This document shows, piece by piece, positions 49,285-57,953 of a stretch of 64,000 nucleotides of DNA. The position numbers and the translations under genes were made by a program. The number at the start of each line of letters is the position of its first letter. Position 1 is the first letter of the stretch. This DNA is from Angustibacter luteus (GTDB taxonomy: Bacteria; Actinomycetota; Actinomycetes; Actinomycetales; Angustibacteraceae): positions 620,001 through 684,000 of the forward strand of contig NZ_BAABFP010000002.1 of NCBI RefSeq assembly GCF_039541115.1. The letters run 5' to 3'. The notes beneath the pieces are model-generated. The model did no database searches and was not told where the DNA came from. It was given only the letters and a program-made list of their open reading frames with translations.

Positions 49285-52200
49285 TCACGGAGCGGTGACT
49301 GCGCCGATCTGCACCGAACCTCGCCCGACCACGGCGCCGAGGTCGGTGAGCACGACGAGCTCACCGAACAGCTGGCGTCCCGCGGCCGGTGCGCTGTTCG
49401 CCGTGACCGAGCCGGTCAGCGACGCCGTCTGGCCGTTGGCCAGGGCCAGCGTCCCGGCGGGTGCGGAGAGCGTGCCGAGCGCCGGCGAGTAGAACACGTC
49501 GCGGTAGTCGTACTCCGTGCTGCCTGCGGGCACGGAGTACCCGTCGACCACCACGGTGTACGTCCCCGCCGCCGGGTTCGCCAGCGACACCGACTCCTCC
49601 GAGTCACCGTCCGCCGACTGACCGACCAGGGCACCCGCCGCGTTGTACACGGACAGGTCGAGGTCGGCGCCGAGGTCGCTCGTGTTGCCGATCGCGACGT
49701 CCAGCCGGGTAGCCCCGGCCGGGACCACGACCTCACTGACGTTCTGGCCCAGGTCGTCGATGCTCGGCCGCTCGACGAGCGCGCTCCCGAGCGGTCCGCC
49801 CTGACCCTTGACGTTCACCGGGCCCCAATCGTTGCGCAGGGACCACGTCACCGGGGTCGCCACCCCTTCGGTGACACTCGGCAGGGTGACCGTCTCCGGG
49901 TCCACCGTGACGCCCTGGATCGCCGCCTTGAGCTCGTACGGGTTGTTCAGCGACGGGGACGTGCGACGGGCCTCGACCTCGATCTCCCACACGCCCGGCA
50001 GCGGGTTGTCGTACGACCGCTCGTCGGGCTTGCAGGTGTTGGCCGGGTTGACGTAGTTCAGGTAGCAGTTCGGCGTGGACGTCGGGTCCGCCGGGACGCC
50101 GTACGGGTTGATCGCGATGAACCGCACCTGCGAGCCCGTCGCGATGCCACCGATCTTGACCTGCAAGGACTTGGCGCCCTCGGGAACGGTGACGAAGTAC
50201 GACGTGGTGTGGTTGCGGTCCACCGTGCCCGAACGGGTCATCGAGTACGACGGCTTGGTGGTGTCCGTCGACGCGACCACCGAGTTCATCACCGCGAAGT
50301 CGACACCCGCCGTCGCCGCGTCGTCCAGCCGCATGATGGCGGTGTGCGCGCCAGCGCCGGGACGGGCGGTGACCGGGATGCTGACGGTCTTGTTCAGCGG
50401 CAGCACGACCGAGCGCGCCGAGCTGTACGTGCCGTCGTTGCCGACCCAGACGACCTGGTGGGTGCGGTTGCCGGCCGGACCGCTGGTCCGGGTGACCTTG
50501 ACGTTGTAGGTCTTGGTCTGGCCGGGCTTGAAGCCACCCGCGTTCGCCGCGCACCGGTTGTAGATCCCCTCGCCCTGGTTGGGCGTGGCGAGGAAGTCCG
50601 AGATCGGCGTGCAGACCGGCGCGGTCGAGGTGTAGCTGCGGGTCTCGAGGTCCGTCTTCAGCAGCTTCCACGCCGCCGGGACGTCCAGGAACCCGTTGCC
50701 CTGGGCCGCCGCCGAGATGTCGCTCTCGAAGTCAGCCGAGGAGTACATCGCCTGCCGCAGCTGGGCCGGCGTGACGCCGAGGTCCTTGTCCCGGGCCGCG
50801 GACAGCAGCAGGGCTGCAGCACCGGCGGTCTGCGGAGAGGCCATCGACGTGCCCTGGAGCATGGCGTACCCCGGCGGCAGGTCGTAGCCGGCCTCGGCCA
50901 CCGGTGCACCCGGCAGCCACAGCTGGACCGTGGAGATGGCCGCGCCAGGTGCGGTGATGTTCGGCTTGAACCCACCGGCCTCGCTCGGGCCGCGCGAGCT
51001 GAACGGCATGACGTCCAGCTTGTCCTTGACCACCGAGCCGTAGTTCGACAGCCAGGTGTCCTTGCTGATGCTGGCCGCCACGGCGACGACGTCGGTCGCC
51101 ACCGCCGGGTCACCGATCGTGTTCAGACCGGATCCGGAGTTGCCCGCGGAGATCACGAGCTGCACGCCGTAGTCGTGGATCAGCGTGTTGTAGAGGGTGG
51201 CGCGCGCGTTGTTGCCGTCGTTCAGGGCGGGCAGCCCGCCGATCGACATGTTGACGACGTCCACGTGCCGGTTGACGACCAGGTCGATCATGCCGTCGGT
51301 CAGCGCGGCCGCGGTGCAGCCACCGCCCCAGCTGCAGGCGCGGGCCGAGACGATCTTCGCCCCGGGCGCCTGGCCGTCGTAGTTCGCGTTGCCGAACATG
51401 TCGTTACCGGCCGCGATGCCGGCGACGTGCGAGCCGTGCTCGTCCTCGATGATGCCGATGTTGACGTAGTCGAGCAGGCCGGGGCCGCCCACCGGGGTGG
51501 TGTCGACGTTCGTCCGGTACTCGACGACGAACGGCACCTGCTCGCGCACGGCGGTCGACGGGTTGTCGGTGCCGAAGTGGCCCACGTCGTAGTTCTGGTT
51601 GTAGGGGCGCATGACCGGGTTGTTGGTGAGGTCGGCGTCGTTGTCGGAGTCGACCCAGATGTTGTGCGTCGCCGGGTCGTACAGGACGCCGAACCGGTCG
51701 GTGGTGTCGCCGTCCCGGTTGACGTCGCCGCCGTACTGGTCGGCCGCGGTGATCGACTCGCTGAACAGGGCGAACTTGTAGGTGCCGGCCGGGACGGTCC
51801 AGGTGCGGCCGGCGGCGGTGAACGTCGGGCCGGTGACGCTGGTGATCATCGGGCGCCAGGTTCCGTCGCCGTCGGTCAGCGGGTCCGTGGCGGTGACCCA
51901 GTCGACGATCTTGCGCTGACCCGTGGAGGTGGTCTGCAGGGCCGGGTTGTCCAGGTCCACGCCGGAGTCCATGATGCCGATCGTGGTGCCGCGGCCGTCC
52001 CAGGTCGGGTGGTCCTTCTTGAACTTGACCGAGCCGGTCTCGTTCGTCGGCATGTAGGGGTTCGACGCCGGGGTGCTCGCGCCGGGGGCCGGGTAGAGCG
52101 CCGCCTTGGCGGCCGAGCCCTTCGAGGTGTCGGGACGGCTGTCGTACAGCGGGATCGTCTCGTTGAGGTCCACCGCGGCGACGCCCGGCAGCTTGGCGGT

Positions 52201-52593
52201 GCGGGTCACCTTGGCGGTGGGCACCAGAGCCTTGACGTAGCCGACCTTGTCGACCTGGTTGGTCACCGCGCCGCCGAGGGCCTCGACCTGCTTGGCCACC
52301 GCGGCCGTCTTGCCCTTGTCGGTCGCGATGAGGAGGGTGACCTGCTTCTGCTTCTTCGCCTCGGCCTGCGCGAGCAGCTGCCGGTCGTGGCTGCCGAGCT
52401 TGTCGGCCGTGCCGGTCGGGCTGTCCTTCGCGGCCCCGCCGGAGGTCGTGGTGGGGGCGGGCACCGGGGTGATGCCGCCCGTCGTGGCGGCGGCTCCGGC
52501 CGACAGTGTTCCTGTCGCCATCGCCGCGATGGTCACCCCTGATGCCAGGGCCGCGGCGAGGGTTCGCCGGCCGCGTGCCGAGATGTCTCTCAC
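49285..52593 (-). CDS. Secreted S8 (subtilisin-like) serine protease
   Basis: 1102 residues. A signal peptide (about 1-36) is followed by an I9-like propeptide region (about 80-150) and the peptidase S8 domain with catalytic Asp209 (IGIMDSGVD), His386 (EDEHGSHVAG), oxyanion Asn485 (ISAGNSG) and Ser583 (GTSMASPQTAG), so it appears active. A ~75-residue insert with DVNRDGDTTD and DSDNDADLTNN, possibly calcium-binding, lies between Asp and His. The last ~450 residues are beta-sandwich-like repeats. GTG 52593 has GAAAGGA eight bases upstream. A strong hairpin follows the gene. Confidence 0.95.
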   Translation of the reverse strand: MRDISARGRRTLAAALASGVTIAAMATGTLSAGAAATTGGITPVPAPTTTSGGAAKDSPTGTADKLGSHDRQLLAQAEAKKQKQVTLLIATDKGKTAAVAKQVEALGGAVTNQVDKVGYVKALVPTAKVTRTAKLPGVAAVDLNETIPLYDSRPDTSKGSAAKAALYPAPGASTPASNPYMPTNETGSVKFKKDHPTWDGRGTTIGIMDSGVDLDNPALQTTSTGQRKIVDWVTATDPLTDGDGTWRPMITSVTGPTFTAAGRTWTVPAGTYKFALFSESITAADQYGGDVNRDGDTTDRFGVLYDPATHNIWVDSDNDADLTNNPVMRPYNQNYDVGHFGTDNPSTAVREQVPFVVEYRTNVDTTPVGGPGLLDYVNIGIIEDEHGSHVAGIAAGNDMFGNANYDGQAPGAKIVSARACSWGGGCTAAALTDGMIDLVVNRHVDVVNMSIGGLPALNDGNNARATLYNTLIHDYGVQLVISAGNSGSGLNTIGDPAVATDVVAVAASISKDTWLSNYGSVVKDKLDVMPFSSRGPSEAGGFKPNITAPGAAISTVQLWLPGAPVAEAGYDLPPGYAMLQGTSMASPQTAGAAALLLSAARDKDLGVTPAQLRQAMYSSADFESDISAAAQGNGFLDVPAAWKLLKTDLETRSYTSTAPVCTPISDFLATPNQGEGIYNRCAANAGGFKPGQTKTYNVKVTRTSGPAGNRTHQVVWVGNDGTYSSARSVVLPLNKTVSIPVTARPGAGAHTAIMRLDDAATAGVDFAVMNSVVASTDTTKPSYSMTRSGTVDRNHTTSYFVTVPEGAKSLQVKIGGIATGSQVRFIAINPYGVPADPTSTPNCYLNYVNPANTCKPDERSYDNPLPGVWEIEVEARRTSPSLNNPYELKAAIQGVTVDPETVTLPSVTEGVATPVTWSLRNDWGPVNVKGQGGPLGSALVERPSIDDLGQNVSEVVVPAGATRLDVAIGNTSDLGADLDLSVYNAAGALVGQSADGDSEESVSLANPAAGTYTVVVDGYSVPAGSTEYDYRDVFYSPALGTLSAPAGTLALANGQTASLTGSVTANSAPAAGRQLFGELVVLTDLGAVVGRGSVQIGAVTAP

Positions 52594-52674
52594 AAGCAGG
52601 TCCTTTCAGCGTCGGCCCCCGCGACGGACCGCGAGTGCACGTCTGTGGCGCATCCTTTGGCCGGAAGCCGGTAC

Positions 52675-52681
52675 TTGTCAC
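52675..52681 (-). promoter_or_regulatory. Possible -10 element of the subtilase gene
   Basis: TAGCGT on the minus strand in the 249-bp gap, giving a leader of about 80 bases. The gap holds no gene; the opposing promoter for the repeat-protein gene lies at its other end. Confidence 0.35.
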
Positions 52682-52792
52682 GCTATGCGTCCATGATCGT
52701 GACCTGTTCGTAACTCGATCACTCTCAAGACCGGACGTTTGCGACCCGAACGCCTTGTCGCGGAAGTCCCGGTGGGCGACGGGGCGCCTGGT

Positions 52793-52798
52793 TAGACT
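52793..52798 (+). promoter_or_regulatory. -10 element of the repeat-protein/RDD operon
   Basis: TAGACT, 44 bases before ATG 52843. Confidence 0.4.
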
Positions 52799-52842
52799 CG
52801 GCCACAGCGGGTCGAGGACCCGGGGCGGGACGTGAGCACGGC

Positions 52843-53559
52843 ATGAGTGCAGCGGACGACGAGGTCAGCGGCCCCGTAGTGAACCCCGTGATGAGCCACG
52901 TCGTGACGCACGTGGTGATCCCACCGCGGGAGCCGATGTCCGGCGCCGTGGCGCTGGTCGCCGACGTGACCGTGCTGACGACGGTGGCCGCCTTCCGGGT
53001 GGGGCGAGGCGGACTGCGCCTGGCCGGTGCGATCGGCCGCGCCCTGCCGGCCCCGCCACTGACCACCGGTCCCCGATCGGTCCGGGCGCGGGACGACCTC
53101 ACGGTGCGGGCCCGGGCCACCCGTCAGTCGATCGAGCAGGCAGTGTCCACGGTCCTCGATCGTGTGGTGCCCATGACACTGTCCGCCGTCCTGGACCGGG
53201 TGGACCTGACCCAGGTCGTCCGGGACCGGGTGGACATCGACCAGCTCGTCGCCGTCGTCGACCTCGACGGCGCCGTCTCGCGGGTGGACCTCGACGCGAT
53301 CGCCAAGCGGCTCGACATCGAGGCGATCATCGGGCGGCTCGACCTGGTCGCGCTCACCGAGGAGATCATGAACGCGCTGGACATCCCCGAGATCATCCGC
53401 GAGTCCACGACGTCCGTGGCCTCCGGCAGCGTCACGGAGGTGCGGCTGCAGAGCATCTCCGCCGACGAGGCCGTCGCCCGGGTGGTCGACCGGTTCCGGT
53501 TGCGCCGGCGTCCCCGCTCGACCAACGCCCTGCCGCCTCCCCCGGGCACCCCGACATGA
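52843..53559 (+). CDS. Nonapeptide-repeat protein of unknown function
   Basis: 238 residues with no family I can name for certain. Residues 131-175 are five uninterrupted 9-residue repeats of the form D-[IL]-x-x-h-h-x-x-h (DIDQLVAVV, DLDGAVSRV, DLDAIAKRL, DIEAIIGRL, DLVALTEEI), with looser copies before and after. The N-terminal third has a hydrophobic stretch (about 34-52) that may touch the membrane, and the C-terminus is basic then Pro-rich. I recall similar VD-repeat segments fused to RDD domains in other actinobacteria; here the RDD protein is the next gene, coupled by ATGA, so the two products probably work together. Confidence 0.8.
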   Translation: MSAADDEVSGPVVNPVMSHVVTHVVIPPREPMSGAVALVADVTVLTTVAAFRVGRGGLRLAGAIGRALPAPPLTTGPRSVRARDDLTVRARATRQSIEQAVSTVLDRVVPMTLSAVLDRVDLTQVVRDRVDIDQLVAVVDLDGAVSRVDLDAIAKRLDIEAIIGRLDLVALTEEIMNALDIPEIIRESTTSVASGSVTEVRLQSISADEAVARVVDRFRLRRRPRSTNALPPPPGTPT

Positions 53560-54140
53560 GCGCCGCGGGCTCCATCTCGCCGATCCCCCGCGAGGCCAGG
53601 CCCTTCCAGGGCCAGCGGGCCGGACTCGTCACCCGGGTCATCGCCAACACCGTGGACGGCCTGCTGGTCGGCGTCATCACCCTGGCGATCTGGGGTGGCG
53701 TCGCCGTGGCCCGGTTCCTGTTCCACCCCCGCAGCTTCAGCATGCCGCAGCTGCCCTTCCTGCTGCAGACGACGTGCGTGCTGACCCTGCTCATCGGCTA
53801 CCTCACCATCGGCTGGGCGGTGAGCGGGCGCACCTACGGGTGCCACCTCATGGGGCTGCGTGTGGTCAACTTCCGCGGCGGCCGGCTGCGTCCGGTGACG
53901 TCCTTGCTGCGCGCGGTGTTCTGCGTGTTCTTCCCCATCGGGCTGCTCTGGTGCGCGGCCAGCCGGCAGAACCGCTCCCTGCAGGACACGGTGCTGCGCT
54001 CCTCGGTGATCTACGACTGGAGCCCGCGGGCGCCCTGGCGCCAGGAGCGGGCGCTCCCGCCGGTCACCGAGGAGCCGCTCCCCGTAGCCCTGCCCGGCGC
54101 CCTGCCCGGTGCACCGACCCCGACGGAGGGCTCGCCCTAG
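53556..54140 (+). CDS. RDD family membrane protein
   Basis: 194 residues. The RDD domain has ARG-initiated helix 1 (RAGLVTRVIANTVDGLLVG, where the family Arg and Asp are seen), a second helix with TIGWAVSGRTYGCHLMGLRV, and a third with SLLRAVFCVFFPIGLLW followed by RSLQDTVLRSSVIYDW. Some RDD proteins act as Na+/H+ or compatible-solute transporters, but the usual role is unknown. The N-terminal 20 and C-terminal 45 residues are cytoplasmic-type and Pro-rich. It is coupled to the nonapeptide-repeat gene and converges with the beta-helix gene with a 4-base overlap. Confidence 0.9.
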   Translation: MSAAGSISPIPREARPFQGQRAGLVTRVIANTVDGLLVGVITLAIWGGVAVARFLFHPRSFSMPQLPFLLQTTCVLTLLIGYLTIGWAVSGRTYGCHLMGLRVVNFRGGRLRPVTSLLRAVFCVFFPIGLLWCAASRQNRSLQDTVLRSSVIYDWSPRAPWRQERALPPVTEEPLPVALPGALPGAPTPTEGSP

Positions 54141-55234
54141 CAGGCGACTCCTACGCACTGGGGTGACGTCCCGTTGCCGAAGGCGATGTTGCCGCCGAGG
54201 TCAGTGGCGTGCGGCGCGTAGATGCCCCGGTGCGTGTTGTCGATCGCCACGTTCTTGCGCAGGCTGGTGCGGTCGTTGCTCGTGACGAGCCCGTCACCGT
54301 TGCGCAGGAACAGGTTGCGGTCGAGCAGCGCCGAGCGGTGGTCGGTGGACGGGTCGTCCGCGTCGGCGGTGTAGCCGGTCGTGTTCCGCTCGATGACGTT
54401 CTTGCGCAACGTCACCGTGCTGAACTCGCCGACCGAGACGCCGATCCGGTTCCGCACGAGGTGGTTGCCGGTCAGCGTGCTGCCGCCGAACGCCCCGAAC
54501 GTGACGAAGGCGACGTCGCTGCCGGTCACGGTGTTGCCGGTGAGGTCTGCCCCGAAGACCGCCGCCGTGACACCGACGACGTTGCCCCTGAGCGTGTTGT
54601 ACCGCAGTGAGCAGAACGACTCGTCGCAGCTGAAAGCCGTCTGGCTGCGGGTCACCGTCGAGTGGCTGACCCGCAGGCTGCCGGTGATCACGCGCACCCC
54701 CGCGCCGTTGTCGCTGAGCGTGGCGGCGGTCACCGAGGCGAAGCCCGCGACCGCTGACAGCGCGGTGGTGTTGTGCGTGAAGCTGGAACGTGCCACCACG
54801 TACCGCGGCGCCGGCAGGTACGTGCCGATGATGTCGGAGAAGTCGAGGCCCGTCTGGTTGCGGGAGAAGGCGATCCCGCTCACGCTCACCGTGCCGGTCC
54901 CAGGGTTGTCGAGGTCGCGACTGCCGGACAGCCCCGTGCCCCAGTGCTCGATGCGGCCATTGCGCACCACGACGTCGGCCACGTCGGTGACCTTGATCGC
55001 CGTGCCTCGGGGGTCGCCGTCGCCGCGCAGCCGGTGTCCACGCAGGTCGAGCGTGACGTGACCGTCGAGCACGATGCCCTGGTCGTAGGCGCACGTGAGG
55101 TCGTGGGTCAGGTGGGCGTCGGCGTGCAGCGTCTCGCCGCACTGGACGCCGGACGCTGCCTGGGCAGCGGATGGCGACGCCACGACGGATGCCGCGACAA
55201 CCGTGAGCGCGGTCAGGACAGGTGCGATGCGCAT
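54137..55234 (-). CDS. Secreted right-handed beta-helix (NosD-like) protein
   Basis: 365 residues from ATG 55234, preceded at five bases by GAGGGGG. A signal peptide (about 1-27, ending AAQAAS) is followed by a single beta-helix domain: a leading CGETLHADAHLTHDLTC segment and about ten parallel beta-helix turns with Asn/Gly-rich rungs (such as LTGNTVTGSDVAF, LRKNVIERNTTGY). The fold is shared by pectate-lyase-like and NosD-like proteins, so carbohydrate binding or cleavage is plausible but no catalytic residues can be named. It ends in two Cys residues that may form a disulfide. Confidence 0.88.
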   Translation of the reverse strand: MRIAPVLTALTVVAASVVASPSAAQAASGVQCGETLHADAHLTHDLTCAYDQGIVLDGHVTLDLRGHRLRGDGDPRGTAIKVTDVADVVVRNGRIEHWGTGLSGSRDLDNPGTGTVSVSGIAFSRNQTGLDFSDIIGTYLPAPRYVVARSSFTHNTTALSAVAGFASVTAATLSDNGAGVRVITGSLRVSHSTVTRSQTAFSCDESFCSLRYNTLRGNVVGVTAAVFGADLTGNTVTGSDVAFVTFGAFGGSTLTGNHLVRNRIGVSVGEFSTVTLRKNVIERNTTGYTADADDPSTDHRSALLDRNLFLRNGDGLVTSNDRTSLRKNVAIDNTHRGIYAPHATDLGGNIAFGNGTSPQCVGVAC

Positions 55235-55352
55235 GGGACCCCCTCGAGCCAACGGCCTGCCCCCTGCGGCCAGGCCACCTCACCACTGTGCTCGCCCGGG
55301 TCCGTCCGCGTCAGCCGCTCGACGTCATTGCTCTGCGGCTGGAGAGGGCGTC

Positions 55353-55375
55353 CCGCGTCGGAGCACGAGACGCGG
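55353..55375 (-). terminator. Weak hairpin downstream of the acyl-CoA dehydrogenase gene
   Basis: CCGCGTC and GACGCGG around a 9-base loop, a few bases after the stop codon on the minus strand. Confidence 0.35.
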
Positions 55376-55381
55376 TCGCTG

Positions 55382-56536
55382 CTACCTCAGCAGCTGGCGG
55401 GCCATCACCAACCGCTGGATCTGGTTGGTGCCCTCGTAGATCTGGGTGATCTTGGCGTCCCGCATCATCCGCTCCAGCGGGAAGTCCTTGACGTAGCCGG
55501 CGCCGCCGAGCAGCTGGACGGCGTCCGTGGTGACCTCCATGGCGACGTCCGAGGCGTAGCACTTGGCCGCCGCCCCGAAGAACGGCAGGTCGGGGTCGTT
55601 CCGCTCGCTCTTGGCCGCGGCGACGTAGACCATCTGCCGGGCCGCCTCGAGCTTCATCGCCATGTCCGCGAGCATGAACTGCACGCCCTGGAACTCGGCG
55701 ACCGCCTTGCCGAACTGCTTGCGGTCCTTGACGTACGCGAGCGCGTGGTCCAGCGCGCCCTGGGCGATCCCGACGGCCTGCGCGCCGATGGTCACCCGGG
55801 TGTGGTCCAGCGTGCGCAGGGCGATCTTCAGGCCCTCGCCGCGCTCGCCGACCATCCGGTCCGCGGGGATCCGGCAGTTGTCGAAGTGCAGCTCGCGGGT
55901 GGGGCTGCCCTTGATGCCAAGCTTGCGCTCGGGCTCGCCGAACGTGAAGCCCTCGTCGGACTTCTCCACCACGAACGCCGTGACGCCGCGGCCGCGCGGC
56001 GCATCGGGGTCGGTGACCGCGAGCACCGTGTAGTACTCGCTGATGCCGGCGTTGGTGATCCACGACTTCTGGCCGTTCAGTACGAACTCGTCGCCGTCCG
56101 GGGTGGCCTTGCAGCGCATGCTCGCGGTGTCGCTGCCGGCCTCGCGCTCGGACAGCCCGTAGCTGAACATCGCCTCGCCACTGGCCACCGGCGGCAGGTA
56201 CCTCGCCTTGACCTCGTCGCTGGCGGCGAGCAGCAGCGGCATGGTGCCGAGCTTGTTGACCGCGGGGATCAGCGAGGACGACGCGCAGCCGCGGGCCACC
56301 TCCTCGATGACCAGGCAGGTGGCGAGGGCGTCGGCCCCGACACCGTCGTACTGCTCGGGGATGTGCGGGGCGTGGAAGTCCGCGGCCCGCAAGGCCTCGA
56401 AGGCCTGCTGCGGGAAGGCGCTCTTGTCGTCCACCTCGGCGGCGTGCGGCGCCACCTTGGCCTGGACGACGGCTCGCACCGCCTCCCGCAGCCCCTCGTG
56501 GTCCTCGCTCAGCCGGTACAGGTCGAAGTCGCTCAC
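55382..56536 (-). CDS. Acyl-CoA dehydrogenase
   Basis: 384 residues from GTG 56536, a full-length FAD-dependent acyl-CoA dehydrogenase. Visible are the FAD/substrate segment YGLSEREAGSDTASM, WITNAG, the RKLGIKGSPT loop, the YVKDRKQFGKAV helix and the C-terminal QIYEGTNQIQRLVMAR with the Glu of the family's catalytic position (EGTNQIQ). It oxidises an acyl-CoA to the enoyl-CoA; chain length is not readable. A TTG at 56545 would add three residues, but a TAGCAT -10 box eight bases before GTG 56536 supports the shorter form. Its promoter and first 15 codons reappear at 45568-45677. Confidence 0.95.
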   Translation of the reverse strand: MSDFDLYRLSEDHEGLREAVRAVVQAKVAPHAAEVDDKSAFPQQAFEALRAADFHAPHIPEQYDGVGADALATCLVIEEVARGCASSSLIPAVNKLGTMPLLLAASDEVKARYLPPVASGEAMFSYGLSEREAGSDTASMRCKATPDGDEFVLNGQKSWITNAGISEYYTVLAVTDPDAPRGRGVTAFVVEKSDEGFTFGEPERKLGIKGSPTRELHFDNCRIPADRMVGERGEGLKIALRTLDHTRVTIGAQAVGIAQGALDHALAYVKDRKQFGKAVAEFQGVQFMLADMAMKLEAARQMVYVAAAKSERNDPDLPFFGAAAKCYASDVAMEVTTDAVQLLGGAGYVKDFPLERMMRDAKITQIYEGTNQIQRLVMARQLLR

Positions 56537-56544
56537 GAACGTCA

Positions 56545-56550
56545 ATGCTA
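56545..56550 (-). promoter_or_regulatory. -10 element of the acyl-CoA dehydrogenase gene
   Basis: TAGCAT on the minus strand, eight bases before GTG 56536. Confidence 0.5.
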
Positions 56551-56584
56551 CCGGCCGGTCACTTCGCCTCGGACGAGGCGTTCG

Positions 56585-57889
56585 TCACTGCGGGCGCGAC
56601 GTGGGGGCACCGATCAGCACCCGGGTCACGGCCGTCCAGCGGGCCGGGTCAGTGATCCGCCGGCCGTCCACCAGCACCTGGACGCCGGGCAGGTCGGCCG
56701 GGGTGAGCTCGGCGTACTCCGCGTGGTCGGCCTGCACGACCGCAGCATCCACCGGGTCGCCCAGGTGGTGCACCGGCAAGCCCAGGGTCGTCAGCTCGTC
56801 GTCCGAGTACATCGGGTCGTGCACGCCGACGTCGGCTCCCCGGCCGCGCAGTGCGCCCACCGTGGCGAAGACCCCGGAGAACGCCGTCTCCTTCACCCCA
56901 CCGCGGTACGACGCACCGAGCACGGCCACCCGGCGGCCGGACAGGTCACCCAGCTCGGCCTCCAGCATCGCCACGGTGCGCTCCGGCATCTCGGCGTTGG
57001 CAGCCCTGGCCGTCGCCACGATGGACGCGTCCGGGTCGTTCCACAGGTAGAGCCTCGGGTACACCGGGATGCAGTGGCCGCCGACGGCGATGCCCGGGCG
57101 GTGGATGTGGCTGTAGGGCTGGGAGTTCGAGGCGTCGATCACCGCGTTGACGTCGATGCCGTGCTTGCCCGCGAACAGGGCGAACTGGTTGGCCAGACCG
57201 ATGTTCACGTCCCGGTAGGTCGTCTCGGCCAGCTTGGCCAGCTCGCTGGCCTCTGCCGAGCCGAGGTCCCACACCCCGTTCGGCCGTGCCAGGTCGGGTC
57301 GCTCGTCGAAGTCCAGGACCGACTCGTAGAACCCGATGGCCCGTTCGGCGCTGGCCTGGTCGACGCCGCCCACCAGCTTCGGGTACTTGCGCAGGTCGGC
57401 GAAGACCCGGCCGGTCAGCACCCGCTCGGGCGAGAACGCGACGAACAGGTCCTGCCCGACGGTCAGGCCCGACGTCCCCTCCAGCACCGGCAGGAACCGG
57501 CTGCGCGTGGTCCCCACCGGCAGGGTCGTCTCGTAGCTGACCAGCGTCCCGGGACGGAGCCCGGCCGCCACGGCGGCCGTCGCCGCGTCCATCGCCCGGA
57601 AGTCGGGCTTCGCGTCGTCGTCCACGAACAGCGGCACCACCAGGACGACGGCGTCGCTGCCGGCGACCGCGGCGGTGGTGTCCGTGGTTGCGGTCAGCCG
57701 CCCGGCGTCCACCACCTCGCGCAGCTTGTCAGCGAGGTGCGCCTCGCCGGGGAACGGCTCGACACCCGCGTTCACCTGATCGACCGTCTGCTGGTTGACG
57801 TCAGCCCCGACGACGCTGTGACCCTTGCTGGCGAACTGGACCGCGAGCGGCAGCCCGATCTTGCCGAGAGCGACGACGGTGATCTGCAT
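56585..57889 (-). CDS. Nucleotide-sugar 6-dehydrogenase (WbpA/WecC type)
   Basis: 434 residues. It oxidises C6 of a UDP-sugar to the uronate with NAD. The NAD site VVALGKIGLPLAVQFA, SYETTLPVGTT, AFSPERVLTG, KLAETTYRDVNIGLANQF and the catalytic Cys273 in VGGHCIPVYP are all present. The sequence is closer to UDP-N-acetyl-hexosamine dehydrogenases than to UDP-glucose dehydrogenase by general appearance. With the nearby oxidoreductase, aminotransferase, acetyltransferase and epimerase it fits step 1 of a diacetamido-uronate pathway. ATG 57889 has GAGGA about six bases upstream. Confidence 0.92.
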   Translation of the reverse strand: MQITVVALGKIGLPLAVQFASKGHSVVGADVNQQTVDQVNAGVEPFPGEAHLADKLREVVDAGRLTATTDTTAAVAGSDAVVLVVPLFVDDDAKPDFRAMDAATAAVAAGLRPGTLVSYETTLPVGTTRSRFLPVLEGTSGLTVGQDLFVAFSPERVLTGRVFADLRKYPKLVGGVDQASAERAIGFYESVLDFDERPDLARPNGVWDLGSAEASELAKLAETTYRDVNIGLANQFALFAGKHGIDVNAVIDASNSQPYSHIHRPGIAVGGHCIPVYPRLYLWNDPDASIVATARAANAEMPERTVAMLEAELGDLSGRRVAVLGASYRGGVKETAFSGVFATVGALRGRGADVGVHDPMYSDDELTTLGLPVHHLGDPVDAAVVQADHAEYAELTPADLPGVQVLVDGRRITDPARWTAVTRVLIGAPTSRPQ

Positions 57890-57939
57890 GAAGGGTCCTC
57901 CCGGAGCGGCGCGGAACGACCAGCAGCATAACGACGACA

Positions 57940-57945
57940 TAGGAT
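57940..57945 (+). promoter_or_regulatory. -10 element of the GT4 gene at 57954
   Basis: TAGGAT followed by eight bases and the ATG. A reverse TATGCT at 57930-57925 could serve the divergent dehydrogenase gene. Confidence 0.45.
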
Positions 57946-57953
57946 CGCCGATC

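Noticed and set aside
49057-52542. 1161-codon plus-strand frame opposite the subtilase
   Set aside because: It mirrors the protease gene codon by codon and has a low-complexity translation. The minus strand has signal peptide, catalytic triad and terminator.
54773-57931. 1052-codon plus-strand frame
   Set aside because: Spans the acyl-CoA dehydrogenase and nucleotide-sugar dehydrogenase genes in antisense and crosses their promoters; low-complexity translation.
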